Shown in pieces: positions 40,726-48,573 of a DNA stretch of 64,000 nucleotides. The stretch is taken from contig CAKTKC010000007.1 in NCBI GenBank assembly GCA_934569225.1, positions 1-64,000 on the forward strand. The letters run 5' to 3'. The position numbers and the translations under genes were made by a program. The notes under the pieces were generated by a model that was given only the letters and a program-made list of their open reading frames with translations, made no database searches and had not been told where the DNA came from. Origin of the DNA: an uncultured Oscillospiraceae bacterium. GTDB taxonomy: Bacteria > Bacillota > Clostridia > Oscillospirales > Oscillospiraceae. The first letter of the stretch is position 1. Each line of letters begins with the position of its first letter.

Positions 40726-40988
40726 AACGCGCTGTTTTGAGTTCCATTTCTTTGATTTTACTGCAAAACGCGGGAGATTCACGAAATCTTCCGCGTTTTT
40801 GCTGCGTTCCCATGATTTTGGGCAAAAAGGAGAAATTTCCCAATACTATGCAGCCAGTTAATTGTTTTTGGGATTTTCGCGCTGTATTCTATTCCTTGTA
40901 CGGGTTTTGGATAATGCGCTTAAAAGCGTTTTATCCTGCCGCAGGGCGTCCTCCGTGTCAAAGTATACATAAAGAGAGGTAAAAGACA

Positions 40989-41750
40989 ATGCGTGAAGAA
41001 TTTGCTTTAGGGCTTATGCAGCCCCCGGGAACAAAAAAATTTGTAATCACTGACGACAAATTGATCTACGGAAAAGAAGAATTTTCGTATGGCGAACTAT
41101 CCAATATAAGAATGCTTGTTACACCTTCTCCAATAACAAACGGAGTGGCACAAGTCGTAATTGGCGGAAAACCAAAACAGTTGGCATACAAATTTGCTGA
41201 CCGTGAACGTGCCGCACAAGCATTTGCGTTTGCTAATGGCAAAATTAACGCTGCAAAAGGTATTGTTAAGAATTGTAAATATGAATTGCAGGCACACACC
41301 GGAACATCATTAGAAGTATATGATACCTATTTGGTATTACACTTTATGGAAACTGGCGCTATTGTAGCAAATATTGCCAAAGGCGGCACAAACGGAGGAA
41401 AACGCATCAATTTTGCAGACTTGACAGCGATACAATTCAAAGAGCCTGCTGGAATGTCTGTTGGTTTTATCCAGTTTGCATTTCCGGGAAGTGTGGAAAA
41501 TAAAAACGGCGTTTTTGCCGCAATCAATGACGAAAATTCTATCCCAGTAAGTCCGCAGAATTTGGCTCTTGCAAGAGAAGTTGTAGAGTTTATTGAAAAT
41601 AGAAGAAGTGAACTTCGCGCCCCGCAAACAACTGTTGTTCAGCAGGCTTCCGCTGCTGACGAACTCAAGAAGTTCAAAGAGCTGCTTGATAGCGGCATTA
41701 TCTCACAGGAAGAATTTGACGCAAAGAAAAAGCAGCTGCTCGGTTTGTAA
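40989..41750 (+). CDS. SHOCT-tailed protein with DUF4429-like domain
   Basis: 253 residues. The main part (KKFVITDDKLIYGKEEFSYGELSNIRML...KPKQLAYKFADRERAAQAFAFANGKIN) resembles DUF4429/PH-like beta domains and appears twice in tandem. The C-terminus QQASAADELKKFKELLDSGIISQEEFDAKKKQLLGL is a SHOCT domain, a short helical hairpin thought to bring proteins together. Base composition here is more AT-rich than in the kinase gene. The C-terminal DNA is almost the same as that of the next gene. Confidence 0.75.
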   Translation: MREEFALGLMQPPGTKKFVITDDKLIYGKEEFSYGELSNIRMLVTPSPITNGVAQVVIGGKPKQLAYKFADRERAAQAFAFANGKINAAKGIVKNCKYELQAHTGTSLEVYDTYLVLHFMETGAIVANIAKGGTNGGKRINFADLTAIQFKEPAGMSVGFIQFAFPGSVENKNGVFAAINDENSIPVSPQNLALAREVVEFIENRRSELRAPQTTVVQQASAADELKKFKELLDSGIISQEEFDAKKKQLLGL

Positions 41751-41783
41751 TATCTGCGTTTTCACATAGCGGAGCAGGTTGTA

Positions 41784-42380
41784 ATGGACGCAAAAAATAC
41801 AGGAAAAGAGGAAATGGAATCAGTCATGAAGACAGTAAATGAAATGATGGAAGCGGCACGGAAATACCAAGTGGTAAACCTGCCTGTGTTTGAAAAAGCC
41901 TTTTCTGAAATCGAGAAAATGCTTCGCCCGGATGAAGATGTATTATGTGCATTCACCGGCTCATCCGCACAGCGTAAGAATAGCTCTATGCTTTGGTTTG
42001 TGGGCGTGGCATTGACAAATCAAAGATTGCTTATCGGCGGTCAGATAAAAGGCTTGTTGAAAGTGAGCTATACTGCTCAATCATTCAATATCGAAAATAT
42101 CAATGCTATCAGTCAATCATGGTCTGCAATCGGTGGAGATTTAATTATCGATACGCTTGGCGATGATATAAGGATCGGCGAGTCTGCAAGGGATGTCGTC
42201 AACAGCATTATCGTAGACTTTGATACGGTACTGCAATCTGTAAAAACGCCAAAGGGCGGCGCTGTAATTCAGCAGGCTTCCGCTGCTGACGAACTCAAGA
42301 AGTTTAAGGAATTGCTCGATATGGGCGTTATCACGCAGGAAGAATTTGACGCAAAGAAAAAGCAGCTGCTCGGTCTGTGA
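41784..42380 (+). CDS. Bacterial PH-like domain protein with SHOCT tail
   Basis: 198 residues. EIEKMLRPDEDVLCAFTGSSAQRKNSSMLWFVGVALTNQRLLIGGQIKGLLKVSYTAQSFNIENINAISQSW is a bacterial PH (bPH/YokE-like) domain, and QQASAADELKKFKELLDMGVITQEEFDAKKKQLLGL is a SHOCT domain. The start at 41784 lies in a leader word (GTAATGGACGCAAAA) that recurs upstream of the lipoprotein genes; the ATG at 41826 is a serious alternative. The tail is about 90% identical in DNA to that of the preceding gene. Confidence 0.75.
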   Translation: MDAKNTGKEEMESVMKTVNEMMEAARKYQVVNLPVFEKAFSEIEKMLRPDEDVLCAFTGSSAQRKNSSMLWFVGVALTNQRLLIGGQIKGLLKVSYTAQSFNIENINAISQSWSAIGGDLIIDTLGDDIRIGESARDVVNSIIVDFDTVLQSVKTPKGGAVIQQASAADELKKFKELLDMGVITQEEFDAKKKQLLGL

Positions 42381-42434
42381 TACATGCCGTCGTTGTAACG
42401 GACGCCCAAAATACATGAAATGAGGAAAGCGAAC

Positions 42435-43580
42435 ATGAAAAAGCTGATTGCGCTGCTTCTGGCGGCGGTACTGTGCCTGAGCCTTGCGGCTTGCGGCAAG
42501 GCCTCCGAAGCATCCTCCGAGTCGTCGGCAGAGCCTACGGAAAGCGCCTATGCCGACGTAGAGGCCTGTGCCGGGTACGCCATTGAGAAGCTGAAAACCG
42601 TTCTGAAAAACCCCGCCAGCTTGCAGGTCAATTCTCTCAGCGCCGTGGCGACCGATGACAGCTACATCTATGCCATTGACTACTCCGCCGAAAACAGCTT
42701 CGGCGGCATGAACCGCAGCAGCCTGTATCTGGATGTGTACCGGATCGAAAACGGTTTTGCCGCCCGAACCTATGGCACAGGCGCCTTTTACGATGAGGAA
42801 AACCAGCAATATACCGCCCAGTTCTATCTGAAATATTGTAAGGTTTCCGGCTCGTACATGCTTGACCCGGAAACCTTCCGGGTAACCGGTCTGGACGTGA
42901 CCTATGTTGACGACACCATCAACCAGAGGGTTCAGCTGGTGGGTAAGATGAAGGGGGAAAAGGGAGCCGGCACGGGCTATGAAGGCGCGTGGGATTTTCA
43001 GGTGGGCGACAACGCTTTCCTGCAGGTCGTGTATTTTGCCGAGGGCACGGACTTAAGCTGGTATACGCAGTTCACGGGGTTCCCCTATGAGATCACCATT
43101 TCCGCCATCAAAGACGAAAACGGGCATTATTATGATGCCGAGATCGTGGAGGACACCGTGCGCTATGCCACGGACGAGGAGCGATTCCAGCGGTTTGATT
43201 ACTACGACAGGATAATTCTTGCCCAGACGATCCCTTCTTCCGGATGCGAGGTCATGGACGCGGACGCCATCCATGCTGCTCTGGATGACCACACCTTTTC
43301 CATGCGGAACAATTATGGCGGCGACGGCGACGGAACCCATTCCATTACCTTCTACCCGGACGGCACTCTGGATGCCCATTACACCTCTGACGGTACGCAG
43401 CACAGCATGTATGACGCATGGGAGGCGACGGAGGAAGCCGTTGTTCTGAGCCGCACCACAGAGGGAGGCAAGACCTCCTCAAAGACCTTTACGGCATACC
43501 GGTATGACGGCATCCGGATCCTGCTGATCGGCAGCGGCTGGGATGCCGACGCATCCATGGTACTCACGGCCAAGCCGTAA
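42435..43580 (+). CDS. Putative lipoprotein, unknown function
   Basis: 381 residues. MKKLIALLLAAVLCLSLAACGKAS is a lipoprotein signal (lipobox LAAC), followed by a Ser/Glu-rich linker. The body has ACAGYAIEKLKTVLKNPASLQVNSL, repeated beta segments, and a C-terminal domain with TFSMRNNYGGDGDGTHSITFYPDGTLDAHYTSDGTQHSMYDAWE. Two copies of a lipocalin-like or DUF-type beta fold are possible. The start ATG at 42435 follows GAGGAAAG. The leader and signal-peptide DNA (42410-42475) is copied before the next gene. Confidence 0.72.
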   Translation: MKKLIALLLAAVLCLSLAACGKASEASSESSAEPTESAYADVEACAGYAIEKLKTVLKNPASLQVNSLSAVATDDSYIYAIDYSAENSFGGMNRSSLYLDVYRIENGFAARTYGTGAFYDEENQQYTAQFYLKYCKVSGSYMLDPETFRVTGLDVTYVDDTINQRVQLVGKMKGEKGAGTGYEGAWDFQVGDNAFLQVVYFAEGTDLSWYTQFTGFPYEITISAIKDENGHYYDAEIVEDTVRYATDEERFQRFDYYDRIILAQTIPSSGCEVMDADAIHAALDDHTFSMRNNYGGDGDGTHSITFYPDGTLDAHYTSDGTQHSMYDAWEATEEAVVLSRTTEGGKTSSKTFTAYRYDGIRILLIGSGWDADASMVLTAKP

Positions 43581-43633
43581 ACACAGGATCTGCTGTAATG
43601 GACGCAAAAGCATTTGAAATGAGGAAAGCGAAC

Positions 43634-44212
43634 ATGAAAAAGCTGATTGCGCTGCTTCTGGCAGCAAGTATGTGCCTGACCCTTGCGGCTTGCGGCGGAA
43701 AAAAAGACGAAAGCGCTGTGGAAGATATCAAAATCAATGGGGAAAGTGTTTCAATTACCGATTTTCTGATCGAACATTTGAAGGAATACACAAGCACCGA
43801 GGAATTTGCAGACCGGGAAAAACGATTTGCAGATACGTTCGGCGCTCCTGACAAGCCATTCACTGTAACGAGAGCCATTGAATTGAAAGCGGATAGATTG
43901 GGTGAAAGCAATTTGTCTATCCACTATCTGCTGGTCAAGGCAGATTGGCAGTATGCAACAGATGATGACTTTAGCGACGACAATATTCTTATCATTGTCA
44001 ACTATGATACCGGCGAAGTATTAGACCAGTTTATGGGAGACGAAAGCTGGCTCGAGGATACAGAGAGTGTAGATTATTGGAATTACACAATGCTCCATAG
44101 CGCGCTCCATGGCAGCGGGTATGACGGCGGCGTTATTGTTACGGATTCCGAAACACGCACGGAGCTTCCCAAGAGCGAAATTGCGAAGATCAACGAAGCA
44201 ATTCAGAAATAA
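43634..44212 (+). CDS. Putative lipoprotein with signal region duplicated from the previous gene
   Basis: 192 residues. The lipoprotein signal MKKLIALLLAASMCLTLAACGGK and about 40 bases before it nearly equal those of the upstream lipoprotein, while the mature part is unrelated (EDIKINGESVSITDFLIEHLKEYTSTEEFADREKRF; IHYLLVKADWQYATDDDFSDDNILIIVNYDTGEVLDQF). This is a signal-peptide cassette joined to a new domain. Function is unknown. A terminator follows 11 bases after the stop. Confidence 0.72.
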   Translation: MKKLIALLLAASMCLTLAACGGKKDESAVEDIKINGESVSITDFLIEHLKEYTSTEEFADREKRFADTFGAPDKPFTVTRAIELKADRLGESNLSIHYLLVKADWQYATDDDFSDDNILIIVNYDTGEVLDQFMGDESWLEDTESVDYWNYTMLHSALHGSGYDGGVIVTDSETRTELPKSEIAKINEAIQK

Positions 44213-44222
44213 AACGTATCAG

Positions 44223-44252
44223 CGGAGCGGGGCAGGGCCCCGCTCCTTTTGG
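44223..44252 (+). terminator. Terminator of the accessory lipoprotein genes
   Basis: GGAGCGGGGC and GCCCCGCTCC form a 9-10-bp stem around AGG, then TTTT. Confidence 0.75.
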
Positions 44253-44272
44253 CTGCGGCAAAGAGGAGAAAA

Positions 44273-44326
44273 GCACCTGACCTCTTGACTTTTGATGGAA
44301 ATTCTGGAAATCAAGGGGGGCAGGCA
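44273..44326 (+). repeat. Imperfect direct repeat flanking the accessory block, right copy
   Basis: GCACCTGACCTCTTGACTTT, TGATGGAAATTCTGGAAATC, then AAGG and CAGGCAT; aligns with 38101-38154. Direct orientation and spacing of 6.2 kb would fit the ends of a former insertion, or a repeated intergenic element. Confidence 0.6.
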
Positions 44327-44383
44327 TTGACACCTGCAAGACGGTGTCATACAATGATTCCATTGCATTTATGAGGTGATCTT

Positions 44384-45778
44384 ATGACAAAATGGGACAA
44401 GATATTCCGCATTGCTGTGGTGCTGCTGCTCAGCGCGAACCTGGCAGTCAGCAGTATTATCTGTGTGCGGCTTGGCGATGGTGTGCCAGCGGCAAGCAGC
44501 GGCGAAAACAGCTCTGCGGCAGAAAACGCCGATGATGACATCGAGCCGATACCTCCGGAAAGCCCGAAGGCTACCGATGCCTGGTATGACTATGCATGGG
44601 TATACGAAGATTCGGATTATGTGGAGATTAGCCGTTTGGGGGCGTATAACTCCAATTGGCATTTTGAAATGACACTTCCGGGAGCCAACGTGGATCTGAC
44701 CGTTAAACAAATCTTTATTAACGACATTGTCGACGGGCAAGAAACCAATGTTTTTCTCACTGACGACGATACCATGAGATATATGGCGCAGCTCAATGGT
44801 ATTAACGGTGACAAAGTGATACTTCGCGCCGGAAAAACGCTGGTGTTTGAAGACAATCACCCGTTCGTAACGGATTTTAACGGCAGAGAGATACTCTTTG
44901 TTTTGGAAGCGCCCTCCGGCGAAACCTTGCGTTATTCGTATATTTTTGAGCTTACGGAAGCCCCTGCGTTGTCAGCGGACTACGCAAACGACGGCGGCAA
45001 GGATCTTTCTCTGCTTCGCCACGATGCGCAGTACGAAATAGAAGTCTTCGACGGCGTATTCTGGGTGCCGGCCGTTTCTCTTGGGGAAAGCCGCTATACG
45101 AATGCAGAAATTGCCGCAATGCTGGGTGATTCTCCGGAGGAAAAGCAAGCCAGAATCGGCACGCTCTATGAGGCGTTGCAGCTGTACCAGATCGGGAATT
45201 TTTCCTCGGCAGACGATAATGTGCGCATTTCCGAAAACGGGATCAACTGGGAATACCATACGCCGGGGCGCAATGCTGTGATCAACAACTGCGGCTGCTG
45301 TGCTACGTCTTCCGCATGGCTGCGCTATCTGATGGACGGGGATTACGATGAAATCGGATATATCGCCACCTCCCAGCGCGACGGCAGCGGACATGTCTAT
45401 AACTATATTCAGGACGGGGAATGGTACTATATCATCGACCTTACGCACTACCGCAACGACTGGATCGCCACGATCGAGGAAAACGGCGATATGGCCGCCT
45501 ATTCACGCTCCGACCGTGTTCTCGGGAATATTCACCGTACAAAAAATCTAACCAGCTTTGTAAACTACGTGCAGGATGCCTTCAATGATCCGCCCGGACT
45601 GATGTTTCAGCTCACCTGCGAGGATGTAACGCCCATAGACGGTGTGCATTCCCCTGACGGTGTGACAATTGTTCGTCCGGAAAGCTATGAGCCATATATT
45701 ACCTGCATTTTTGATGACCCTGCCGACGACCTGACGTACTCTTATGTCCCGGATCCTACTGAGGTGCCGCAGTATTAA
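44384..45778 (+). CDS. Exported protein with transglutaminase-like Cys-His-Asp arrangement
   Basis: 464 residues. An N-terminal signal anchor (IAVVLLLSANLAVSSIICV) is followed by an acidic Ser/Pro linker, a beta-sandwich-like part (about 60-200) and a C-terminal domain. There CGCCATSSAWLRYLMDGDYDEIGYIAT supplies a Cys at a helix start, GSGHVYNYIQDGEWYYIIDLTHY supplies His and Asp in the spacing of transglutaminase/papain-fold enzymes. It may cross-link or cleave surface proteins, or be an inactive binder. The family is not recognised beyond this fold. It stands alone after the direct repeat. Confidence 0.7.
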   Translation: MTKWDKIFRIAVVLLLSANLAVSSIICVRLGDGVPAASSGENSSAAENADDDIEPIPPESPKATDAWYDYAWVYEDSDYVEISRLGAYNSNWHFEMTLPGANVDLTVKQIFINDIVDGQETNVFLTDDDTMRYMAQLNGINGDKVILRAGKTLVFEDNHPFVTDFNGREILFVLEAPSGETLRYSYIFELTEAPALSADYANDGGKDLSLLRHDAQYEIEVFDGVFWVPAVSLGESRYTNAEIAAMLGDSPEEKQARIGTLYEALQLYQIGNFSSADDNVRISENGINWEYHTPGRNAVINNCGCCATSSAWLRYLMDGDYDEIGYIATSQRDGSGHVYNYIQDGEWYYIIDLTHYRNDWIATIEENGDMAAYSRSDRVLGNIHRTKNLTSFVNYVQDAFNDPPGLMFQLTCEDVTPIDGVHSPDGVTIVRPESYEPYITCIFDDPADDLTYSYVPDPTEVPQY

Positions 45779-45868
45779 ATCGAAGCTGGAGTAAGCTTCC
45801 CTGCCCGACGGTATTTGCCCCGGCCAATATGGAAGCAGACGATAAAAACCACCCCCAAAATGAATCGT

Positions 45869-45905
45869 GTCCCCAATACCGGATGCCCGGTATTGGGGGC
45901 ATAAT
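45869..45905. terminator. Terminator between the exported protein and ROK genes
   Basis: CCCCAATACCG and CGGTATTGGGG form an 11-bp stem; ATAATTTATTT follows on the plus side. The genes converge here. Confidence 0.75.
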
Positions 45906-45951
45906 TTATTTGCCTGCTTCCTCTTTTGCGAGGCGGCTCTGCCCGTGTGCC

Positions 45952-47163
45952 CTATGGTGCATAGATGGTGTCGGGCTGGAAAAATTGATCCAGCGCGTAA
46001 TAGGCGGCGCCTTCCGCAAAGGCAAAGGCGGACAGATCCGCGATGGCCAGGTTCACGGGACACAGGCTGGGATTCAGGGTGTTCTCATCCAGGTAGTTCT
46101 TCAAATGATCAATAAAGATGGAACCGCACTGGGTCACCTCGCCATAGAACAGCACATCGCTGGGATTGAACAGGTTGATCACCTGATTCACCGCATAGCT
46201 GAGATGGTAACAGATCTCGTCCAGAATGCGGACGCAGTCCGGCTGATTGTCCTTCACCAGACGAACAAACAGCTCCATTTTCTTCGCGGTGTTCATGGGA
46301 TTTCCGTTTTCGTCCTCAAGGGTGCCCAGGATAGCATCCATTTTCCTGGTTATGGAGTAGATCGACACCTCGGCATCCAGACAGCCGATTTTCTTGCATT
46401 TGCACAGGGCAGTGAAATTGGGAAGCCGGATGTGTCCGATCTCACCGGCCTGCCCTGTGGCACCCCGGTAAATGCTGCCGTTCAGGATACAGCTCATTCC
46501 GACGCCGGTTCGGATGCTGAACAGGATCATATCCTTCAGGGGGCGGCCGGATTCCTGCTCTTTATAGGCAGTCGCGAGACAGTTTAAGCTCTTGTCGATA
46601 TAGACAGGGCAGCTGTAGCGGCTGCTCAGGGAGGGGGCAACCGGGACATTGCGCTCATTGGAAAATCGGGAGTAATAGACGACGGAACCGGTTTCGATAT
46701 CGATCAGCCCGGGAGCGGCAACACCGATACAGATAATATGGGGCGCTGTTTCAAAGGAAGCCAGGAGTTCATCGATCATCCCGGGAACGAGGTTGATGAT
46801 TTCCTGCAGGGAGGCAACCTCCGCAGGGATCCTCTTGTGCAGTGTCCGAACGGTTTCCCGCTTGAAGTTGAGGATTGCGGTATTGATGGAATTGGAGTTG
46901 ATATCGACGCCGATGGCATACCCATATCCCGGATTCAGGGAATAAAAAAGCGCGGGACGGCCGACAGCAGCCGGGTTAGAACCACATGGCTCGATCAGCC
47001 CGTCCTGACTCAGATCATCAACCGTGGAAATGACCGTGGAAATGCTGTATTTGGTCATCTTGAAAATATCATTTTTTGAAAGAGCTCCGTGCTCTTTGAT
47101 CAGATTGATGATCTGCTTTCGCCGATCGTCAATCCGCCGCGCAGTAGAAGATGCCTTTGCCAC
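45952..47163 (-). CDS. ROK-family transcriptional regulator
   Basis: 403 residues. N-terminal winged helix (QIINLIKEHGALSKNDIFKMTKYSISTVISTVDDLSQDGLIE), then a ROK domain: GYAIGVDINSNSINTAIL, ICIGVAAPGLIDIETG, VGMSCILNGSIYRGATGQAGEIGHI, and the zinc motif CKCKKIGCLDAEV. This is the NagC/XylR layout: DNA binding is relieved by a sugar ligand. Being divergent from nagA, it most likely senses an amino sugar. I chose GTG at 47163, seven bases after AGGAGG; GTG 47169 is too near. Two copies of ATAAAATATCCC lie in the shared regulatory region. Confidence 0.88.
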   Translation of the reverse strand: MAKASSTARRIDDRRKQIINLIKEHGALSKNDIFKMTKYSISTVISTVDDLSQDGLIEPCGSNPAAVGRPALFYSLNPGYGYAIGVDINSNSINTAILNFKRETVRTLHKRIPAEVASLQEIINLVPGMIDELLASFETAPHIICIGVAAPGLIDIETGSVVYYSRFSNERNVPVAPSLSSRYSCPVYIDKSLNCLATAYKEQESGRPLKDMILFSIRTGVGMSCILNGSIYRGATGQAGEIGHIRLPNFTALCKCKKIGCLDAEVSIYSITRKMDAILGTLEDENGNPMNTAKKMELFVRLVKDNQPDCVRILDEICYHLSYAVNQVINLFNPSDVLFYGEVTQCGSIFIDHLKNYLDENTLNPSLCPVNLAIADLSAFAFAEGAAYYALDQFFQPDTIYAP

Positions 47164-47200
47164 GCACACGCCTCCTGCTATTAAAATCTATTTCATAATA

Positions 47201-47272
47201 ATAAAATATCCCATAATGCGCGGGTTGTCAAGTGATTAAACAAAATTTATTGGAATATATATAAAATATCCC
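47201..47272. promoter_or_regulatory. Repeated ATAAAATATCCC word, candidate ROK operator pair
   Basis: The 12-base word occurs at 47201-47212 and 47261-47272, exactly 60 bp apart (near six helical turns). The first covers the -10 box of the ROK gene, the second lies 27 bp before the nagA -35 box. Looping by one regulator is plausible. Confidence 0.5.
47203..47231 (-). promoter_or_regulatory. Promoter of the ROK regulator gene
   Basis: The minus strand reads TTGACA, 17 bases, TATTTT, about 33 bases before the start. Confidence 0.75.
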
Positions 47273-47298
47273 CTATTTATTTTGTTCAAAATGTTGGG

Positions 47299-47327
47299 TT
47301 GACACTTTGCACTCTTCCGTATATAAT
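47299..47327 (+). promoter_or_regulatory. Promoter of the nagA operon
   Basis: TTGACA, 17 bases, TATAAT. An ATCGAAAACGAT dyad lies just after the expected start (47337-47348) and could be a further operator. Confidence 0.85.
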
Positions 47328-47394
47328 GGCGATATAAATCGAAAACGATATAATTAAATGACTCAGACAGGACTAGCGGGAGGGAGACAGTTTC

Positions 47395-48573
47395 ATGGAG
47401 TTCCGAGGTGCGGTCGTTCTGCCGGAACGGATACTGGAATATGGCAGAGTTGTGTGCTGCGGGGGAAAAATCACGGCCATTGAAGAACTGGAGAAGCCTG
47501 AAAGGATTTCCGGACGGTATATTCTTCCGGGCTTGGTGGACATTCACAATCACGGCGCAATGTTCCACGACTATATGGAGGCAACGGAGGAAGCATTTGA
47601 CGCGATTACACGCTATCTGACCTCCCACGGAATCACAACAACGCAGTGTACTACCGTTAGTGCTCCGGTGGAACGGATTCTTCGGTGCATTCAGTTTTAT
47701 CGAAAACAATTAAAAAAGAAAAGCGAAGGAAGACCGGTCTGCCGCCTTGCGGGAATCCATATTGAAGGCCCTTATATTGCGCCGGAGAACAGGGGAGCCC
47801 ATCCGCTGGATGCGCTCCTGACGCCGGAGGATGGATATCAGTGGATCCTTGAGAATTCCGATGTAATCGGCGAAGTGACAGTCGCCCCTGAGCTGCCTGG
47901 GATGGCACGGATGATCCGGGATCTTCGGGCAAGGGGGATCGTCGTTTCCGGCGGGCACGATCACGCAGAGCTGGAGGATGTCCGCCAGGCGGCGGAAAAC
48001 GGTATGACCCATTGCACCCACATCTACTGTGCCATGTCCACGCTGCACAAAACAAACGGACACCGGCGCTGCGGTCTGACGGAATATGCCATGACCCACG
48101 ACAACCTGACTGCGGAAATCATTGCCGACAACCACCACGTCCCGCCCCTGCTGGCCCGAATGGTCTACCAGGCGAAAGGCCCGGAAAAGCTGTGTGTGGT
48201 ATCGGATGCGATTTCCCCCAGCGGCCTGCCTGAATCCCCGGAGGTATATCAGCTGGGAGCCGGAGAGGGCTGTACCAAGGTCATCGTCGAGGGCGGTGTT
48301 GCCATGGTGGCGGATCGGTCATGTTATGCCGGAAGCGTGCAATCCATCGATCGGATGGTCAGGAATCTGGTACGGGACGCGGGGATCCCCCTGGCGGACG
48401 CCGTCCGGATGGCTTCCCTGACGCCTGCCGAAATCATCGGGATTGATCACGACTGCGGAAGCATTGAAGTCGGAAAACGGGCGGATCTTTGTATCATGGA
48501 CGAAAACCTGCAGGTCTGCCAGACGATCATTGAAGGGCAAGTGGCTTATGAAAGGCAGGAGGAAACAAAATGA
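47395..48573 (+). CDS. nagA: N-acetylglucosamine-6-phosphate deacetylase
   Basis: 392 residues of the amidohydrolase superfamily. Visible: LPGLVDIHNHGA (metal HxH), AGIHIEGPYIAPENRGAHP, VVSGGHDHAELEDVRQAAENGMTHCTHIYCAMS and VVSDAISPSGLPE with the catalytic Asp. It removes acetate from GlcNAc-6-P, giving GlcN-6-P for NagB (53035). It leads the amino-sugar operon and overlaps the epimerase gene by ATGA. Confidence 0.95.
   Translation: MEFRGAVVLPERILEYGRVVCCGGKITAIEELEKPERISGRYILPGLVDIHNHGAMFHDYMEATEEAFDAITRYLTSHGITTTQCTTVSAPVERILRCIQFYRKQLKKKSEGRPVCRLAGIHIEGPYIAPENRGAHPLDALLTPEDGYQWILENSDVIGEVTVAPELPGMARMIRDLRARGIVVSGGHDHAELEDVRQAAENGMTHCTHIYCAMSTLHKTNGHRRCGLTEYAMTHDNLTAEIIADNHHVPPLLARMVYQAKGPEKLCVVSDAISPSGLPESPEVYQLGAGEGCTKVIVEGGVAMVADRSCYAGSVQSIDRMVRNLVRDAGIPLADAVRMASLTPAEIIGIDHDCGSIEVGKRADLCIMDENLQVCQTIIEGQVAYERQEETK

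Noticed and set aside
45952-47163. ROK protein as a simple GlcNAc kinase
   Set aside because: It has an N-terminal winged helix and a divergent position typical of NagC-like regulators; residual kinase activity cannot be excluded.
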